NCBI RefSeq assembly: GCF_905171775.1 | Contig: NC_053499.1 | Coordinates: 24,041,686-24,105,685 of the forward strand | From: Rana temporaria | Taxonomy: Eukaryota > Chordata > Amphibia > Anura > Ranidae | Direction of reading: 5' to 3' | Length of the DNA stretch: 64,000 bases | Shown here: positions 10,433 through 21,661 of the stretch, piece after piece | How positions within the stretch are numbered: the stretch's first letter is position 1 | Layout: every line of letters begins with the position of its first letter | Notes under the pieces: model-generated | Told to the model about the DNA's origin: nothing | Databases searched by the model: none | The model's input: the letters and a program-made list of their open reading frames with translations, nothing else | Translations under genes and position numbers: made by a program

Positions 10433-11151
10433 GTGACCATGATGACTCTCGGGCATAGATCATAACCTTTGCCATTGAAGTTGGAAAATTTACATTCCTA
10501 ATAGTTACCTTACCACATTTAAAAGTTTGAGTAATTAGGCAACCAAGCTGCAAATTGGGCAACTGAGCTGCAAGCCCTTTTGAAACTTCATCTCTTTCAG
10601 GGTTTGTAAAATGCAGTATGTGCTGTATGTTCTCGGTTTCTGATTTGCCATTGCCACCTGTAGGTTAGAAGCTAGGAGTGTAGCTGCACTCTACATGGGG
10701 GAGTGGAAGCTTTGACAGAGACAGAGCCACTTGGATGCCCCAATGTTTAACAAGCTTCCAAGTAATAAGATAGCTGAAGGTAAAATAACAAGGAGATAAA
10801 TAGGTGAGGGAAAAGGTAAAGGGTTTATTAGAAGTACCTTATGTTTCCTCAAAGGTCCCCCTAAAAAGGTCACACATAACCACGGTGCAAAATTTACATT
10901 GACATTGGTAGTCTTGTATCCAACTGGCATTAATGTCTACGCACTCAACAGAAATCTCGACTATTATGGGACAATTGTTTATCACAGCAATTCTCAACCA
11001 AGGTCCCATCAAACCTTATGATTCCTCCAGACATTTCTAGGGGTTCTTTGAGGTGTGGCTAATTGACCTCCTATGTGAAGGTGCCTATTATAGTTCTGGG
11101 AGGAACACTGGCAAAGCCAGCAGCATGATAACAATGATCTTTTTTGCTGTC

Positions 11152-11500
11152 TTAAAGGTCTCATGCACACTACACATTTTACAGGTGTTTGATGTTTTTT
11201 TTCTGCCCCTAAACGCCCCTCTGTTAGCCATGCAAACACAAAAATCTGAACGCACCAAAATCATATTCAGAAGGGGAGCAGGGAAAAAAGGCCTGTTGCG
11301 GCTAAGCGCATGTAAGCATACCTACACACTAGCCGCATTTCGCATTCCACATTAAATTTTTTTTTCAATGGCCATAATAAATCACTATTTGGGCCAAAGA
11401 AAGTAATGAATGCCCAAACGCTAGACACACTCTAAACACAACTTTAGGACGTTTTTGTAAGGAGAAAGGCATTCAGTAGAGATGTGTGTACAAAAGACCT
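11152..11500. mobile_element. Putative MITE with AAGGTCT ends
   Basis: The left end reads TTAAAGGTCTCATGCACAC and the right end GTGTGTACAAAAGACCTAA, imperfect inverted repeats. The interior includes a poly-T/A hairpin near 11354-11372. No coding capacity was seen and the superfamily is uncertain. It resembles other elements whose ends contain GCACAC/GTGTGC words. Confidence 0.45.
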
Positions 11501-12012
11501 AATGGTGACATTCTGACCACCACTGTAATAGGTTGCATTCTTCCTACTGACCACCAAAGTAAGAGGCATTTTTTCCCCATTGACCCTGATTAATTCGTTT
11601 TAGCAAGGGTTCCCTGGGAGCTGAAAATTATTTTAGAGGTTCATCTGGGGTAAAAAAATCAATAAAGACTGGTCTATCAAAAAAATATAATCCTACCTGT
11701 CAAAGACTCCACCCCCTTTCCCAATTTTTCTGGGACTGATAGCGGAGTTCTGAAGTCACCTAAGATCTCCAGGTTTGGGCAAAGTGAACATAATATCAAT
11801 GGGCATTTTTAATACTCCTGGTCAGAGAGTATAAAGAACAAACAACAAATAGCCAGAAGAAACTAATTCTGGTAAATGAGTCATATATATTTTCCAAGTT
11901 GTTGGAATTATTTTGCACAATTCTTTAGGAAAATTGTGAAGAAAATCAGTTTAGTTGAATCGTAAGAAGGAAGGTTGTTCTCTGACTCCTACGGGGGTCA
12001 ACTGATGAAAAA
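11501..12012. other. No gene recognised
   Basis: The CTGACCACCA phrase recurs at 11514 and 11558 in short succession. The rest is AT-rich sequence without element ends or splice pairs that I can support. Confidence 0.35.
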
Positions 12013-12035
12013 TGATATACAGAATACTGCATATA

Positions 12036-12597
12036 CAGTAAAACCTTGGTTTGAGATTAACTTGGTTTGAGAACGTTTTGCAAGATGAGCAAAATGTTTT
12101 AATACATTTTGCCTTGATATGCAAGCGATGTCTTGATATAAGAGTAGCGTCATGTCACAACTGAGTATAAAAGAGAAGAGAGGAGCCTCTAAGTGTAGCA
12201 ATATGGTTACATTTATTGAAGGTACAACATTTATAAACTTACTGCTACACTAATGCCCCGTACACACGATCGGAATTTCCGATAGAAAAAGTCTGACTGA
12301 CTTTTTCCATTGGAAATTTGGACCGTGCGTATGCCCCATCGGAGTAATTCCATCGGAGTAATTCAGATGAATTCCATCAGAGTTTACATAGAGAACATGT
12401 TCTCTTTTCCTCCAATGGAATTCCGTCGGAATTCCGATGTTAATTTGGTCGGACAAAGATCCGATCGTGTGTATGGGGCATTAGAGGTGCCTCTCTTCTC
12501 TTTTATACCATGTAAAAAAAATGCTTTGATATACAAGTGCTTTGGATTACAAGCATGTTTCTGGAACAAATTATGCTCGCAATGCAAGGTTTTACTG
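12036..12597. mobile_element. CAGTAAAACCTTGG (mariner-like) MITE, both ends present
   Basis: The left end CAGTAAAACCTTGG and right end CAAGGTTTTACTG are inverted repeats, flanked by TA at 12034-12035 and 12598-12599. TA targets and CAGT starts point to Tc1/mariner, but there is no transposase. The interior contains the GAGAACGTTTTGCAAGATGAG phrase. A GTACACACG element is nested at 12254-12480. Confidence 0.75.
12254..12480. mobile_element. GTACACACG-family MITE, 227 bases
   Basis: Ends TGCCCCGTACACACGATCGGA and complement are flanked by TAA (12251-12253) and TTA (12481-12483). The body is rich in GGAATTCCG/TCCATCGG dyads. It is nested in the mariner-like MITE and so is younger. Confidence 0.8.
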
Positions 12598-12599
12598 TA

Positions 12600-13501
12600 C
12601 TTGGAATTAAGTTTCTGTTTTTAGAAAGATAAATAAATGTTCGGTATATGCAATTTATAAGTGTGACCGAAATATGTATAAAGTTGCAAGATTTCAGAAC
12701 TCTGTGGTCCCACTAGTAAACCTCAATGTGCTGAATGCTTACTCTTCTTTGATAACATTTTACTTTATAATGCCCAACGTGATGCAAAGCATCTTTTTTC
12801 TTAAATGCTGGCACCTATTGTGTACCATTCTCGCTAATAAAAGTTCTTTGGATTCAGAGAAAACAATACCCAGTGTATGAGCTCATTGGCTGCTGCTGAA
12901 TGCACCATGGGTAGGCAGTCTATTATATTCAATGTTTTGCTGCTCCAGGCTGCAAGGTTCACAGATGCTCATGTCAATGACCAGTCTATTCATAGCTTGT
13001 TGCTGTCCATCACAAGCCCTGCAGGAGGTCGGTAGAGGGGTGGAGAGCTGTGACTATAGACTAAGCTCTATTGGGGGGGGGGGGGGTCAAGAGGGTAGAG
13101 GGGTGAAAAGGACAGGAGGCCTATGTTTTTTGTGTGTTTTAAAAAAAAAATATTTACTGTATAGGCAAACTAGGCACGTGCCTCTTTAGTCTGCATAAAA
13201 ATAGTTTTTGTCCCTTTCAGTTCTATTTTTCCCTTGCTTTTGTTCTAAACCACCCTGATTTCCTATTAACATTTACAAGACATGGGTGTTTTGTACAAAG
13301 GAACTTCTAACAAAAGGGACAACATTAACATAAGCTTGATATTATAGAGATAAAATAGATTAATTTCTTGTGGGGAGAATTGGAACATAACGAACAGTAA
13401 AGGTGTTGGCCAATAAACCAGAATATTTTTTTAGGAAAAACGAACGTATGGTAAGCCGTAACAACCAAGTAGAATTAATTTTATTAGCGATCTCAATTCC
13501 A
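12600..13501. other. No gene recognised; poly-G run
   Basis: This is the stretch of copy B that copy A lacks. It holds a G run of about 14 near 13073-13086 followed by a purine-rich segment, and an A run at about 13141-13150. No exon or element boundary was recognised. Confidence 0.35.
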
Positions 13502-14037
13502 GTAATTTTAAATGTTTGCTTTGAACGCTTTGCCCATTACTGAATGTCCTATATTAAGTCCATACATGTCGAAAAAAGTAGGTATGTTCCTTATACGAAA
13601 AACAAAACCTACAGTCCATTTTCAGTAAGCCATATTTAACGTTTAGCATCTATTCCTGTTCTAAGATGTTTTAATGGCAAAAAATATTTTATCCAATTCA
13701 AATATTAAAGTTACAGATCAATTCAGTAGTCAAGTCTTGGTCGAGTATTGAGTACAGTGAAATCAGGGACATTTTCCATACCTTGGCCTGGCCATATATC
13801 AGACCAGACTTGGGTTCTATGCAACCCATGCAGATTTTACCATGGTGGCCCACAGGTTTATATATTCATCTTTGCCAATAAAGCTGGGAATTTGACATCC
13901 CTGTATTGTAATAGTTACTTTTCCACATTTCAAAGTTTGAGCAATTGGGCAAGCAAGCTCCAAACTGGGCAACTGAGCTGCAAACACGTTTGAAGCTCCC
14001 TCTCATTCAGGGTTCATAGAATGCAATATGTGATGTA

Positions 14038-14610
14038 TAAAAATAGAGGTGTAGCACTTTAAACGTGTAAATATAAATAAAATAAAAACTGAAAGTTCAT
14101 CAATGATACACTGCTGGAACAATCAAGTCAAATCAAAGTCCACTTGTAAGGTGTCTTCGTATGAGAAAAGGACAGAATCACCATCACCCAATAGTACTGA
14201 CTCTTACCATCAGTGCATGGGATATGCACATCAATTGCAATAGATATTGGCTCCACGAATCCTTCCTACATATGTCAATCCACTCCAAATAAGGCTACAC
14301 AGATTCTCCTCGCATTAGACCAATGTATGTACAGATACAATTTCACTCTTACACTGACCAGTACAAGTAGGCTCCAGTATCTACAAAAATATAAAGAGAG
14401 GGAATGCTCATTGCGCAGAGATCAAAATAAACCACTTTTATTGATTAAAAAATGTATACACACTCATATTCGATATGATTCAATTAGGCAGGTAGAAACG
14501 TCCAGCATTTCAAACCAACAAGATGGCTGCCACATCACTTCCTGCGTCCTATGTCACACGTCCATTGCTCCACCCAACGTTTCGTCATAAGAAATGCATC
14601 ATCAGGGGCC
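14038..14610. mobile_element. Insertion carrying a CAACGTTTCGTC motif, class uncertain
   Basis: The insertion is defined by comparison. Copy A reads TATGTGCTGTATGTTCT without interruption, while here TGTGATGTA (14029-14037) and TGTGCTGTA (14611-14619) flank the insert as a 9-base TSD with one mismatch. The segment ends in CAACGTTTCGTCATAAGAAATGCATCATCAGGGG, a motif seen in several frog dispersed repeats. I cannot assign a superfamily, and the 125-codon open frame within it is not recognisable. Confidence 0.6.
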
Positions 14611-14919
14611 TGTGCTGTATGTTCTGGGTTTCTGATTTGCCATTGCCACTTCTAAGTTAGAAGTTAGCAGTTTACATTGGATTTTAGGAGTGCAGATTTA
14701 CTTTACAGGAGGGGAGGGGAATCTTTGAAGGAGACTTTCACATGAATGCCCCTTTTTTAACAAGCTTTCAAGTAATAAGATAGCTGGTGGTAAATAAGAG
14801 GTTGTTAGGGGTATCTAGAGGTGTGGCCAATTGATCTCCTACTTGATGGTGCCTATCATCGTAATTTTCTTTGTTTGCTATGCGCACTATGCCCTTTACT
14901 GAATGTCCAATATCCTAGC

Positions 14920-15229
14920 CAGGGCCTATATCCCCATGTGGGACACAGAATGCTTTATCAGTCACCATGAGAACAACTTGTTCCTGTTTCACTACCCACC
15001 TTATAAAAGCATGGAAAGAATAGCAAGGTGGGAAAGGTCTTCTAAAGATTGTGCATGCCATATTTGGAGTAAACGTGGCCATAAAGGGCCCAGGCATGTG
15101 GGCACAATCTCACTGCCCTCAGGCAGGTTGCATCTTGTGACCATTTGTCTTAAGTCTATCAATATCAGGGTAACAATTGCATCAAGACAAGGCTTTCCAA
15201 CATTTTTGTCTGTTGCCGTATTGGGGGGT
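14920..15229. other. No gene recognised
   Basis: Open frames occur on both strands but overlap each other and show no domains or splice context. No element ends were identified. Confidence 0.35.
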
Positions 15230-15495
15230 TTTCCTTCACTTCCTGTCCTGTCAACTCAAAAATAAAAGTCAGAGGAATTATCTCCAAAGTGATGTCCCTT
15301 CCCTGAAAATTGTCACCAGAAGAATGTCCCAGCTAGTTGATTTGCTCTTCTGTTCCTCTTATGAAAAATTCTGAATTTTGGATTTTCCCTCATATTCCCA
15401 AAAACAGTTGTCCCAATGACAAATAGAGTAAATATTCCAAACAGGGACAAACACCATCCCAAAAAAAGGTTGAGCTTTGGATACACTTTAAGGGC
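15230..15495. mobile_element. TTAA-type dispersed repeat fragment
   Basis: Shares vocabulary with 28520-28745 and 34242-34625 (TTCCTGTC, GTCACCAG, GGACAAACACCATCCC). It ends GGATACACTTTAAGG, an inverted TTAAAGTGTATCC end, which places it with the TTAA group. The other terminus was not found. Confidence 0.45.
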
Positions 15496-15549
15496 TAGTG
15501 ATCCCAGGCATTTGAGATACATTAGCCTATAGACAAAAAGCAAAGCTTA

Positions 15550-15785
15550 AAAGCTGATTAAGGGTTCATACATACACCAGGCTTTTACAGGCATTTTAAG
15601 TCCAAATTCCCAGCACTTTACTGCTCCCAGGGAGCCACACCACGTACAATCATTTACTTCTCTTGCAGTCTGTACACTGCAGGTGCGGCTCCTGGGAGTA
15701 GGAAAGTGGTGGGAAATTACGCTAGGCGAGAAAGATGCCTATAAAAGCCCTTATAAGTCTTAAAAAGCTCTTATACACCAGCCTT
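15550..15785. repeat. Imperfect inverted repeat, possible MITE
   Basis: ATACACCAGGCTTTTACAGGC near the left and TATACACCAGCCTTA near the right, with CCCAGGGAGCCACACC against GGTGCGGCTCCTGGGAG in the middle, form a fold of about 230 bases. No clear TSD. Confidence 0.4.
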
Positions 15786-16087
15786 ACTGGGGTTGTAATA
15801 CAAGTGTAGAATCACTTTGCAACCAAGCACGAATATCAGTAATGGGCATCCTGATATTTTTGGTTTTAAAAAAACCAAAATATTATCCCAAAACTGGAAT
15901 GGTAGAGGTAAAACACCCTTTCCCTCCATCATCCTGGTGACACCTGATTCAATTTTGCATGGACTTGCTTTTAACTGGCAAAAGGTCTTTTTAGGAATAT
16001 GTCCCTGCAGAATAATGTTCCTGCTGTCACTAAAGCACACAGGGTGCTTGATGGGTCTTGAATGATTTCATGCTAGTCAGTTGAGAT
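15786..16087. other. No gene recognised
   Basis: A short perfect dyad TTTTGGTTTTAAAAAAACCAAAA occurs near 15860. Otherwise no signal. Confidence 0.35.
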
Positions 16088-16500
16088 TTTTATTATTATT
16101 TTTATAATATACGATTTATATAGCGCTAACAGTTTACACATGAATAAGGGGGACAGCACAATTACAGTACAGTTCAATACAGAAGGGACAGGAGGGCCCT
16201 GCTCGTAGAGCTTACATTCTAAAGGGGGGGGTGGTGGCACAAAAGGTAATAGATGCAGGGAATGATGGGGGTGGCTCGGGGGTAGTTGTTAGTTGGGTGT
16301 AGGAGAGGCTTCCCTGAATAAATTAGTTTTCAGGGATCTCCAAAAGGTGGACAGGGTAGGGGCTGATCGAACATACTGGGGCAGGGAGTTCCAGAGGATG
16401 GGAAAGGCTCTGAAGAAATCCTGAAGGTGAGCATGGGAGGGGGTAACAAGGGAGAAGGAGGTCCCGGGAGGAGCGGAGGGGGCGATTTTTATCACAACCA
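16088..16500 (-). mobile_element. LINE 3' end (non-LTR)
   Basis: Minus-strand translation from about 16460 gives FRAFPILWNSLPQYVRSA and then FWRSLKTNLFREAS, ending in a stop at 16289-16291. This is the conserved C-terminus of a non-LTR reverse transcriptase of the L2/CR1-like type. The 3' tail follows: ATATAGCGCTAACAG and an ATTATTATT run at 16090-16100 on the plus strand. Only the last 410 bases remain. It belongs to the same family as 9543-10432. Confidence 0.8.
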
Positions 16501-16854
16501 TGCAATATAAGGACTATCCTGATTTTTAAGATCTGCCTATTAATCACACAATCCTTGACAATATTTTTGAAACTGACTGTTTAGAATCTTACTGTGAAGG
16601 TCAAGTAATGTCCCCGAAATTCCTTTGCCCTTGGTTACGATTTCCAAAGTCCAGTTTTCTGTAGTCCCATATGAATGTTAGTACCCAGTGATTCATTCTC
16701 ATCTCTTCAGGCAAAGCAATTTAGAAACCTAAAATACCATCTTACAAATATCAATGGGAACGAACCTCTCCCACACCTCATTATTGGCAGATCAATGTGA
16801 AGGGTGGCCCCACCAAGCAAGCAGAAGGCAAAAGGCCACTTGGCCAATGCAAAC
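16501..16854. other. No gene recognised
   Basis: Unassigned sequence between the LINE end and the next MITE. No element ends or exons are visible. Confidence 0.35.
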
Positions 16855-16857
16855 TAA

Positions 16858-17382
16858 TGCCGCGTACACACGGTCGGAATTTCCGACAACAAATGTTCGA
16901 TGGGAGCTTGTTGTCGGAAATTCCGACCGTGTGTAGGCTCCATTGGACATTTGCTGTTGAAATTTCCGACAACAAAAATTTGAGAGCTTGTTCTCAAATT
17001 TTCCCGACAACAAAATCCTTTCTCGTAAATGTGTGTGTGGACAATTCCGACACACAAAATTCCACGCATGCTCTGAATAAAGTACGAGACGGAAGCGCTC
17101 GGTCTGGTAAAACTAGCGTTCGTAATGGAGATAGCACATTCGTCACGCTGTAACGGACTGAAAAGCGCAAATCGTCTCTCACCAAACTTTTACTAACACG
17201 ACTGATATCGAACTTCCCTTTAATAATGCTGTCATACGTGTTGTACGTCACCGCGTTCTTTGCGTCAGAATTTTCGACAATATCTGTGTGACCGTGTGTA
17301 TGCAAGACAAGTTTGAGCCAACATCCGTCGGAAAAAAATCCATGGTTTTGTTTTCGGAATTTCCAATCGTCTGTAAGCGGCA
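16858..17382. mobile_element. GTACACACG-family MITE, 525 bases, exact TAA duplication
   Basis: TAA at 16855-16857 and 17383-17385 flank ends TGCCGCGTACACACGGTCGG and the complement of CGTCTGTAAGCGGCA. The left 80 bases form their own palindrome (CGGAATTTCCGACAACAAA against TTGTTGTCGGAAATTCCG). The centre contains GCGTACGTCACCGCG-like words shared with sister copies. No coding capacity; the open frames on both strands are mirror reads. Confidence 0.85.
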
Positions 17383-17385
17383 TAA

Positions 17386-18031
17386 TATTTATTTGCACAG
17401 GGGGATCCTGGGAATTTTGGAAGGTAGTCAGGATTTATACTGCAGGGTACCTACCCTGCCATAAAAATGGGGGTGAAAAGAACAGTAATGTTTTGTTCTC
17501 ATCACAGGGCACTGCATTGTATTGCATTGGGGCTCCATTGGCATTTTTTTTTCTTGTGTTTGTTTTTTTAACTTTTCCATCTGTTTTTTAAGAGTGTAGC
17601 CACCTGTGCAATGTCAGTGCCAACACATGTTTTTGTTCCATCTATGTGGACAGAAAAAAAAAAAATTGTTGGAGAAAAGCCATGTCTCGGAATATGCAAT
17701 GCTTCAAATACTGAAATACTCAAATTTGTGTGAAAATTGAAAAATAATCAAATTCATGCATTTGTGGTAATATGTGTTGTAACATTATATTTTTGTAAGT
17801 CTTATCCAATTTTATGAAGAATAATTAGTAGTAGTTAGAAAGCAATTTGTTAACAATCTGAGTAATAATTTATGAGTAGAAAATGATGATGCAGCCAAGG
17901 CTGTGACACATCATGTAAATATGAAAACAAATATTTTATTAATTAGGGGCGTATCATTTCTTTACTACTGTTTTACAGTAAATTTAAAATTCAATAAAAC
18001 TTGGTGGACTTAAAGTAACATAGTGAGGCAG
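17386..18031. other. AT-rich sequence, no gene recognised
   Basis: Runs of T and A occur (about 17546-17590 and 17656-17668). No exon or element ends were found. Confidence 0.35.
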
Positions 18032-18653
18032 GTTCTGTATTCAAAAAAGAACCTGCGCCCTAAGTTAAGGTGGCGTAGCGTATGTGGTCCGGCGTAAGCC
18101 CGCGGAATTCAAATTATCCATGTAGTGGGCGTGTTGTATGGTAATGAAGGCTGACCCCACGTAATTGACGTTTTTGACTAACGGCGCATGCGCCGTCCGT
18201 GAACGTAACCCAGTGCACATGCTCCAAATGAACCCGCAAAAAGCCAATGCTTTCGACGTGAACGTAAATTACGCACGGCCCTATTCGCGAACGACGTAAT
18301 CGACGCTGGCCCGACGTCCATACTTAACATAGGATACGCCTCATATAGCAGGGGTAACTTTACGCCGGAAAAAGCCTAACGTAAACGACGTAAAAAAATG
18401 CGCCGGGCGGATGTACGTTTCTGAATCGGCGTATCTACCTAATTTGCATAAATCGACGGAAGCGCCACCTAGCGGCCAGCGTAAATATGCAACTAAGATA
18501 CGACGGCGTAAGAGACTTACGCCAGTCGGATCTTAGCAAAATTCTGGCGTATCTTGTTTTCTGAATACAGAAAAAAGATACGCCGGAGCATCCTAGAAGT
18601 TATGCGGCGTATCAATAGATACACCAGCGTAACTTCTTTCTGAATCTGGCCCC
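18032..18653. mobile_element. GGGCCAGATTCAC-family element, left end decayed
   Basis: The right end TGAATCTGGCCCC (18641-18653) is intact. The left end reads GGTTCTGTATTCAAAAAAG and has lost the GGGCCAG start. The interior is CpG-rich, with ACGTAA, GCGTAT and GGCGCATGCGCC words, and closely resembles the copy at 51237-52127 (the CATATTTAACATAGGATAC and CCAATGCTT phrases). Non-coding. Confidence 0.7.
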
Positions 18654-19671
18654 AGGGACTTTAGTAGAAGGACTTTGGTAGGAATTGTATCACTCGGCTT
18701 TTGAATGTGGAGCATTAAAGATACATTGCCTCCATAAAACAATGTTAGGGCCCCACTTTAAAGTGGAAAACCCCTTCAACTTCGAGGAGTTGAAGGACCA
18801 TTACGCAAACTTCACTCCCGCTACCTCTCTCCCATCCATACATCCCTTGTTAACCTCAATGGCTCTCCCCACTTCATTAAACCTTCTCATGTGGCTTCTC
18901 AAATATTTATACAGCTTTTAATATGCTTTATTTGACCGACATCCAAGACTCTCAACCTGCGCATTCCTCACAAACGAGACTCCCTTATTGCTTTAAGCGC
19001 TGTGATCCAGTTAAAGTTAATTGGGCAATTAATGGGTAATCCCGAGTTTGGAGACGGGAACATGACATGAAGTGCTATTCCTTATCTTACGTATGTATAA
19101 AATCCTCAGAAGTTGTGGCTTTTAGCCAATGCTAACATTAGATTATTGACTTTACGGAAAAAGGAAAAAAAAAAAATGGGGGGACTTGAGTCTTTATGCT
19201 CAAAACTCCAAGTGCTTCTCTGCCTGGAGCTGTAATGTAGTAAGTCTTCCTGGAGTACCATTACTCCTTATGTAATGAACTGCTTCATAAAGGCAAATTT
19301 TTACTGCGTAAACCAGATGTGGCTGAATTTAAGCGCCTCCACAAAGTGTGCGTGTTTCTTGCCAAATTCCCAAATTGTACGGCTATGTAGACGTCTGTTC
19401 AGGCAACCCCTTGTGTTTTTATAAGGATTAAAAATATCCCTTGCAATTTGTTATATATTAGTGTTTCTAAACCCAAAACCCAAAATGTAATAAATTGCAG
19501 CTTAATAGTGGTGGCTGCATTAAATTATTTTTCAGATCCCTCCTCCATTTTTTCACCTGGTGATCCCTCCAGTTACAATTCCCATCTTAGGATGACAACG
19601 CTCAGTCTCTGTACTGTATCTATGGAGGAGCAGCAATGTCACCATAGGCTCCTCTCCTGATTTGGACTATA
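18654..19671. other. No gene recognised
   Basis: Includes an A run at about 19162-19172 and several short open frames without domains. CCACTTTAAAGTGGAAAACCCC at 18751 is a local palindrome that may be a TTAA element remnant. Confidence 0.35.
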
Positions 19672-19673
19672 TA

Positions 19674-19841
19674 CCGTATTTATCGGCGTATAACACGCAC
19701 AGGCGTATAACACGCACCCTAACTTTAAGAGGGAAGTTTCAGGAAAAAAACTTTCCACAGCCCCCTGCGTATAACACGCAGGCAGAGTTTACCCTCTATT
19801 TTCAGGCTAAAAAAGTGAGTGTTATACGCCAATAAATACAG
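19674..19841. mobile_element. CYGTATTTATYGGCG-family MITE, 168 bases
   Basis: Ends CCGTATTTATCGGCGTATA and the complement of TATACGCCAATAAATACAG lie between TA at 19672-19673 and 19842-19843. The interior repeats CGTATAACACGCA three times in both orientations. This is the shortest of three copies here (also 47817-48303 and 59066-60718). Non-coding. Confidence 0.8.
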
Positions 19842-19983
19842 TACTCTCCTATCTCCTCTCTCTTTACTTATCTGCATTATTTAGGAAGTGTAGTTTATAG
19901 AAAGTGCCTAGAATATGGATAACATTATTTGAAACAGCATTTTAGTGCAAAGAACATTGGATTTCTGGCAGGATTAACAGGTA

Positions 19984-20290
19984 CAGTGAAACCTCGGATT
20001 GCGAGTAACACGGTTAACGTGCGTTTCGCAGTACGAGCTTTTGTTTTTTTAAATCAAATGTTTTCTCGCAAACCGAAGCGCTGTGCAGTGCCGCTATTGA
20101 CCAGAGGCGAGGGGGCACCGGATCCGATTGGAGCCGTTCATAAATATTCAGAAATACTCCATTCCCGAGCCTTTCCAAGGGTTTCCGAGTTCAGACGAGC
20201 TGTCTCCAAGTATTTTCGAGGCTCCTTTTGGAATCCGTACTGCGGAACCGTGACCCCCCCCCCCCCCCCCGCCGCTCCTGTGTGAACCGG
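19984..20290. mobile_element. CAGTGAAACCTCGG (mariner-like) MITE fragment
   Basis: TA then CAGTGAAACCTCGGATTGCGAG at 19982-20004 matches the left end of the mariner-like group. It runs into a poly-C tract of about 18 near 20253-20270, and the right terminal repeat is missing. Confidence 0.6.
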
Positions 20291-20399
20291 CTTCGTTGAG
20301 AGCCAGTTACACTGGCATGTCATGCAAATTGGTTGCTTTTGAAAACCACATCCAATTCACACATACGTGAACAAAGTCAAGTCGTGGCCTTCCAAGAGC

Positions 20400-21050
20400 T
20401 AAGATAAAAAGGCACTTGTATTGTGCCTCCACTCCTGTCCTAGCGTATATTGATTGGTTTGCACAAAAGTTATAGCGTCTACAAAATAGGGGATAGCTTT
20501 ATGGCATCTGTATTATTATTTTTGTTTTACTTGTAATGGCAGCGATCTGTGATTTTTATTGTGACTGCGACATTGCGGCGGACACTTTTGACACTATTTT
20601 GGGACCATTGTCATTTATACAGCGATCAGTGCTATAAAAATGCACTGATTACTGTGTAAATGACACTGGCAGGGAAGGGATTAAACACTAGGGGGCGATC
20701 AAGGGGTTAAGTGTGTCCTAGGGAGTGATTCCAACTGTGGGGGGGGATGGGCTCCCACTGACATGATCACTGCTCCCGTTAACGGTGTAATAGATCCCTG
20801 TCATGTCACTAGGCAGAACAGGGAAATGCCTTGTTTACATAGGCATCTCCCCGTTCTGTCTCTCTGTATCACGATCGCAGGACGCCGGCAAACATTGAGT
20901 TTGCGGGGCCCGAGGACATGCTCACGGAGTACGCGGCGGATGCGCGCATGCTACACAGCAAATTAAAGGGGACATACAGGTACACCCATTTGCCTTCTGC
21001 TGCCATTCTGCCGACGTATATTGGCGTGCAGCGGTCGGCAAGTGGTTAAG
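20400..21050. repeat. Dispersed repeat rich in GATCAGTG dyads
   Basis: CATTTATACAGCGATCAGTGCTATAAAAATGCACTGATTACTGTGTAAATG (20610-20663) is an extended hairpin. A G/C-rich tail leads to GCAGCGGTCGGCAAGTGGTTAAG. Its look is that of high-copy frog repeats, but I cannot fix the ends or class. Confidence 0.45.
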
Positions 21051-21218
21051 CTCACCATACATTATAATCGTACTGTACAATATCCTTTAGATTTACCAAC
21101 AAATATGTAGCGTAGGAGCTTGCCTGATTGGATAGGAATTAATTGACCACAAAAGATCTTACAGTCAGAACGCAATATATATGGTGATTTTATTGTACAA
21201 TTTGATTGTAATTTCTAA

Positions 21219-21658
21219 GCCCTCGTACAGACGACCGAACATGCCTGCTGAAACTGGTCCGCGACATGTTCGGTCGTCTGTACGGCCGAGCGGACAGGTT
21301 TCCAGCGGACATTTGTCCACCCGACCGTTTTCGAGCGGACACATGTTTCTTAGCATGCTAAGAAACATGTCCGCTGGAATCCTGTCCGTCGGACATGTTC
21401 GGTCGTCTGTACAGACTCATCGTACATGTCCGAGCAGCCGCCATCCCTCGCATGTGTCGAATCACTTCGACGCATGCGTGGAAGCATTGACCTTCCAGCG
21501 TCGTGCACGTCGCCGCGTCGTCGTCGTGGCGACGGCACGGACACGTCACCGCGCTGTCTGTTCGCGCGGATTTCTGTCTGATGGTGTGTACAACCATCAG
21601 ACAGAAATCTCCGAGGGGACATGTCCGCTGAAAACGGTCCCCTCGTCTGTACGAGGCC
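21219..21658. mobile_element. GTACACACG-family MITE, 440 bases, exact TAA duplication
   Basis: TAA at 21216-21218 and 21659-21661 flank GCCCTCGTACAGACGACCG and its inverted partner CGTCTGTACGAGGCC. The arms contain nested ACATGTTCGGTCGTCTGTAC dyads. The 170-codon plus frame and 142-codon minus frame lie on the CpG-rich palindrome and are not genes. Confidence 0.85.
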
Positions 21659-21661
21659 TAA

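Larger units (their letters stand above)
8687..11100. repeat. Segmental duplication, copy A
   Basis: Copy A matches 12013-14862 in segments that stay in order. Shared marks are GATATACAGAATACTGCATA, GGTATGTTCCTTATAC (9241 and 13574), AGTTACAGA (9376 and 13710), GGGCAACTGAGCTGCAA, TAATAAGATAGCTG, and the GTGTGGC..ATTGA.CTCCTA segment near the end. Copy A carries a LINE and a MITE that B lacks. B carries about 960 bases after the mariner-like MITE that A lacks. Divergence is obvious by eye, so the duplication is old. Confidence 0.7.
12013..14862. repeat. Segmental duplication, copy B
   Basis: This is the partner of 8687-11100. It contains the intact mariner-like MITE, about 960 bases without a counterpart in copy A, and then the long shared block from 13560. 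A 573-base insertion at 14038-14610 interrupts it and is absent from copy A. Just beyond it, 14862-14917 repeats the start of the block (13502-13556), so a third partial unit follows in tandem. Confidence 0.7.
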
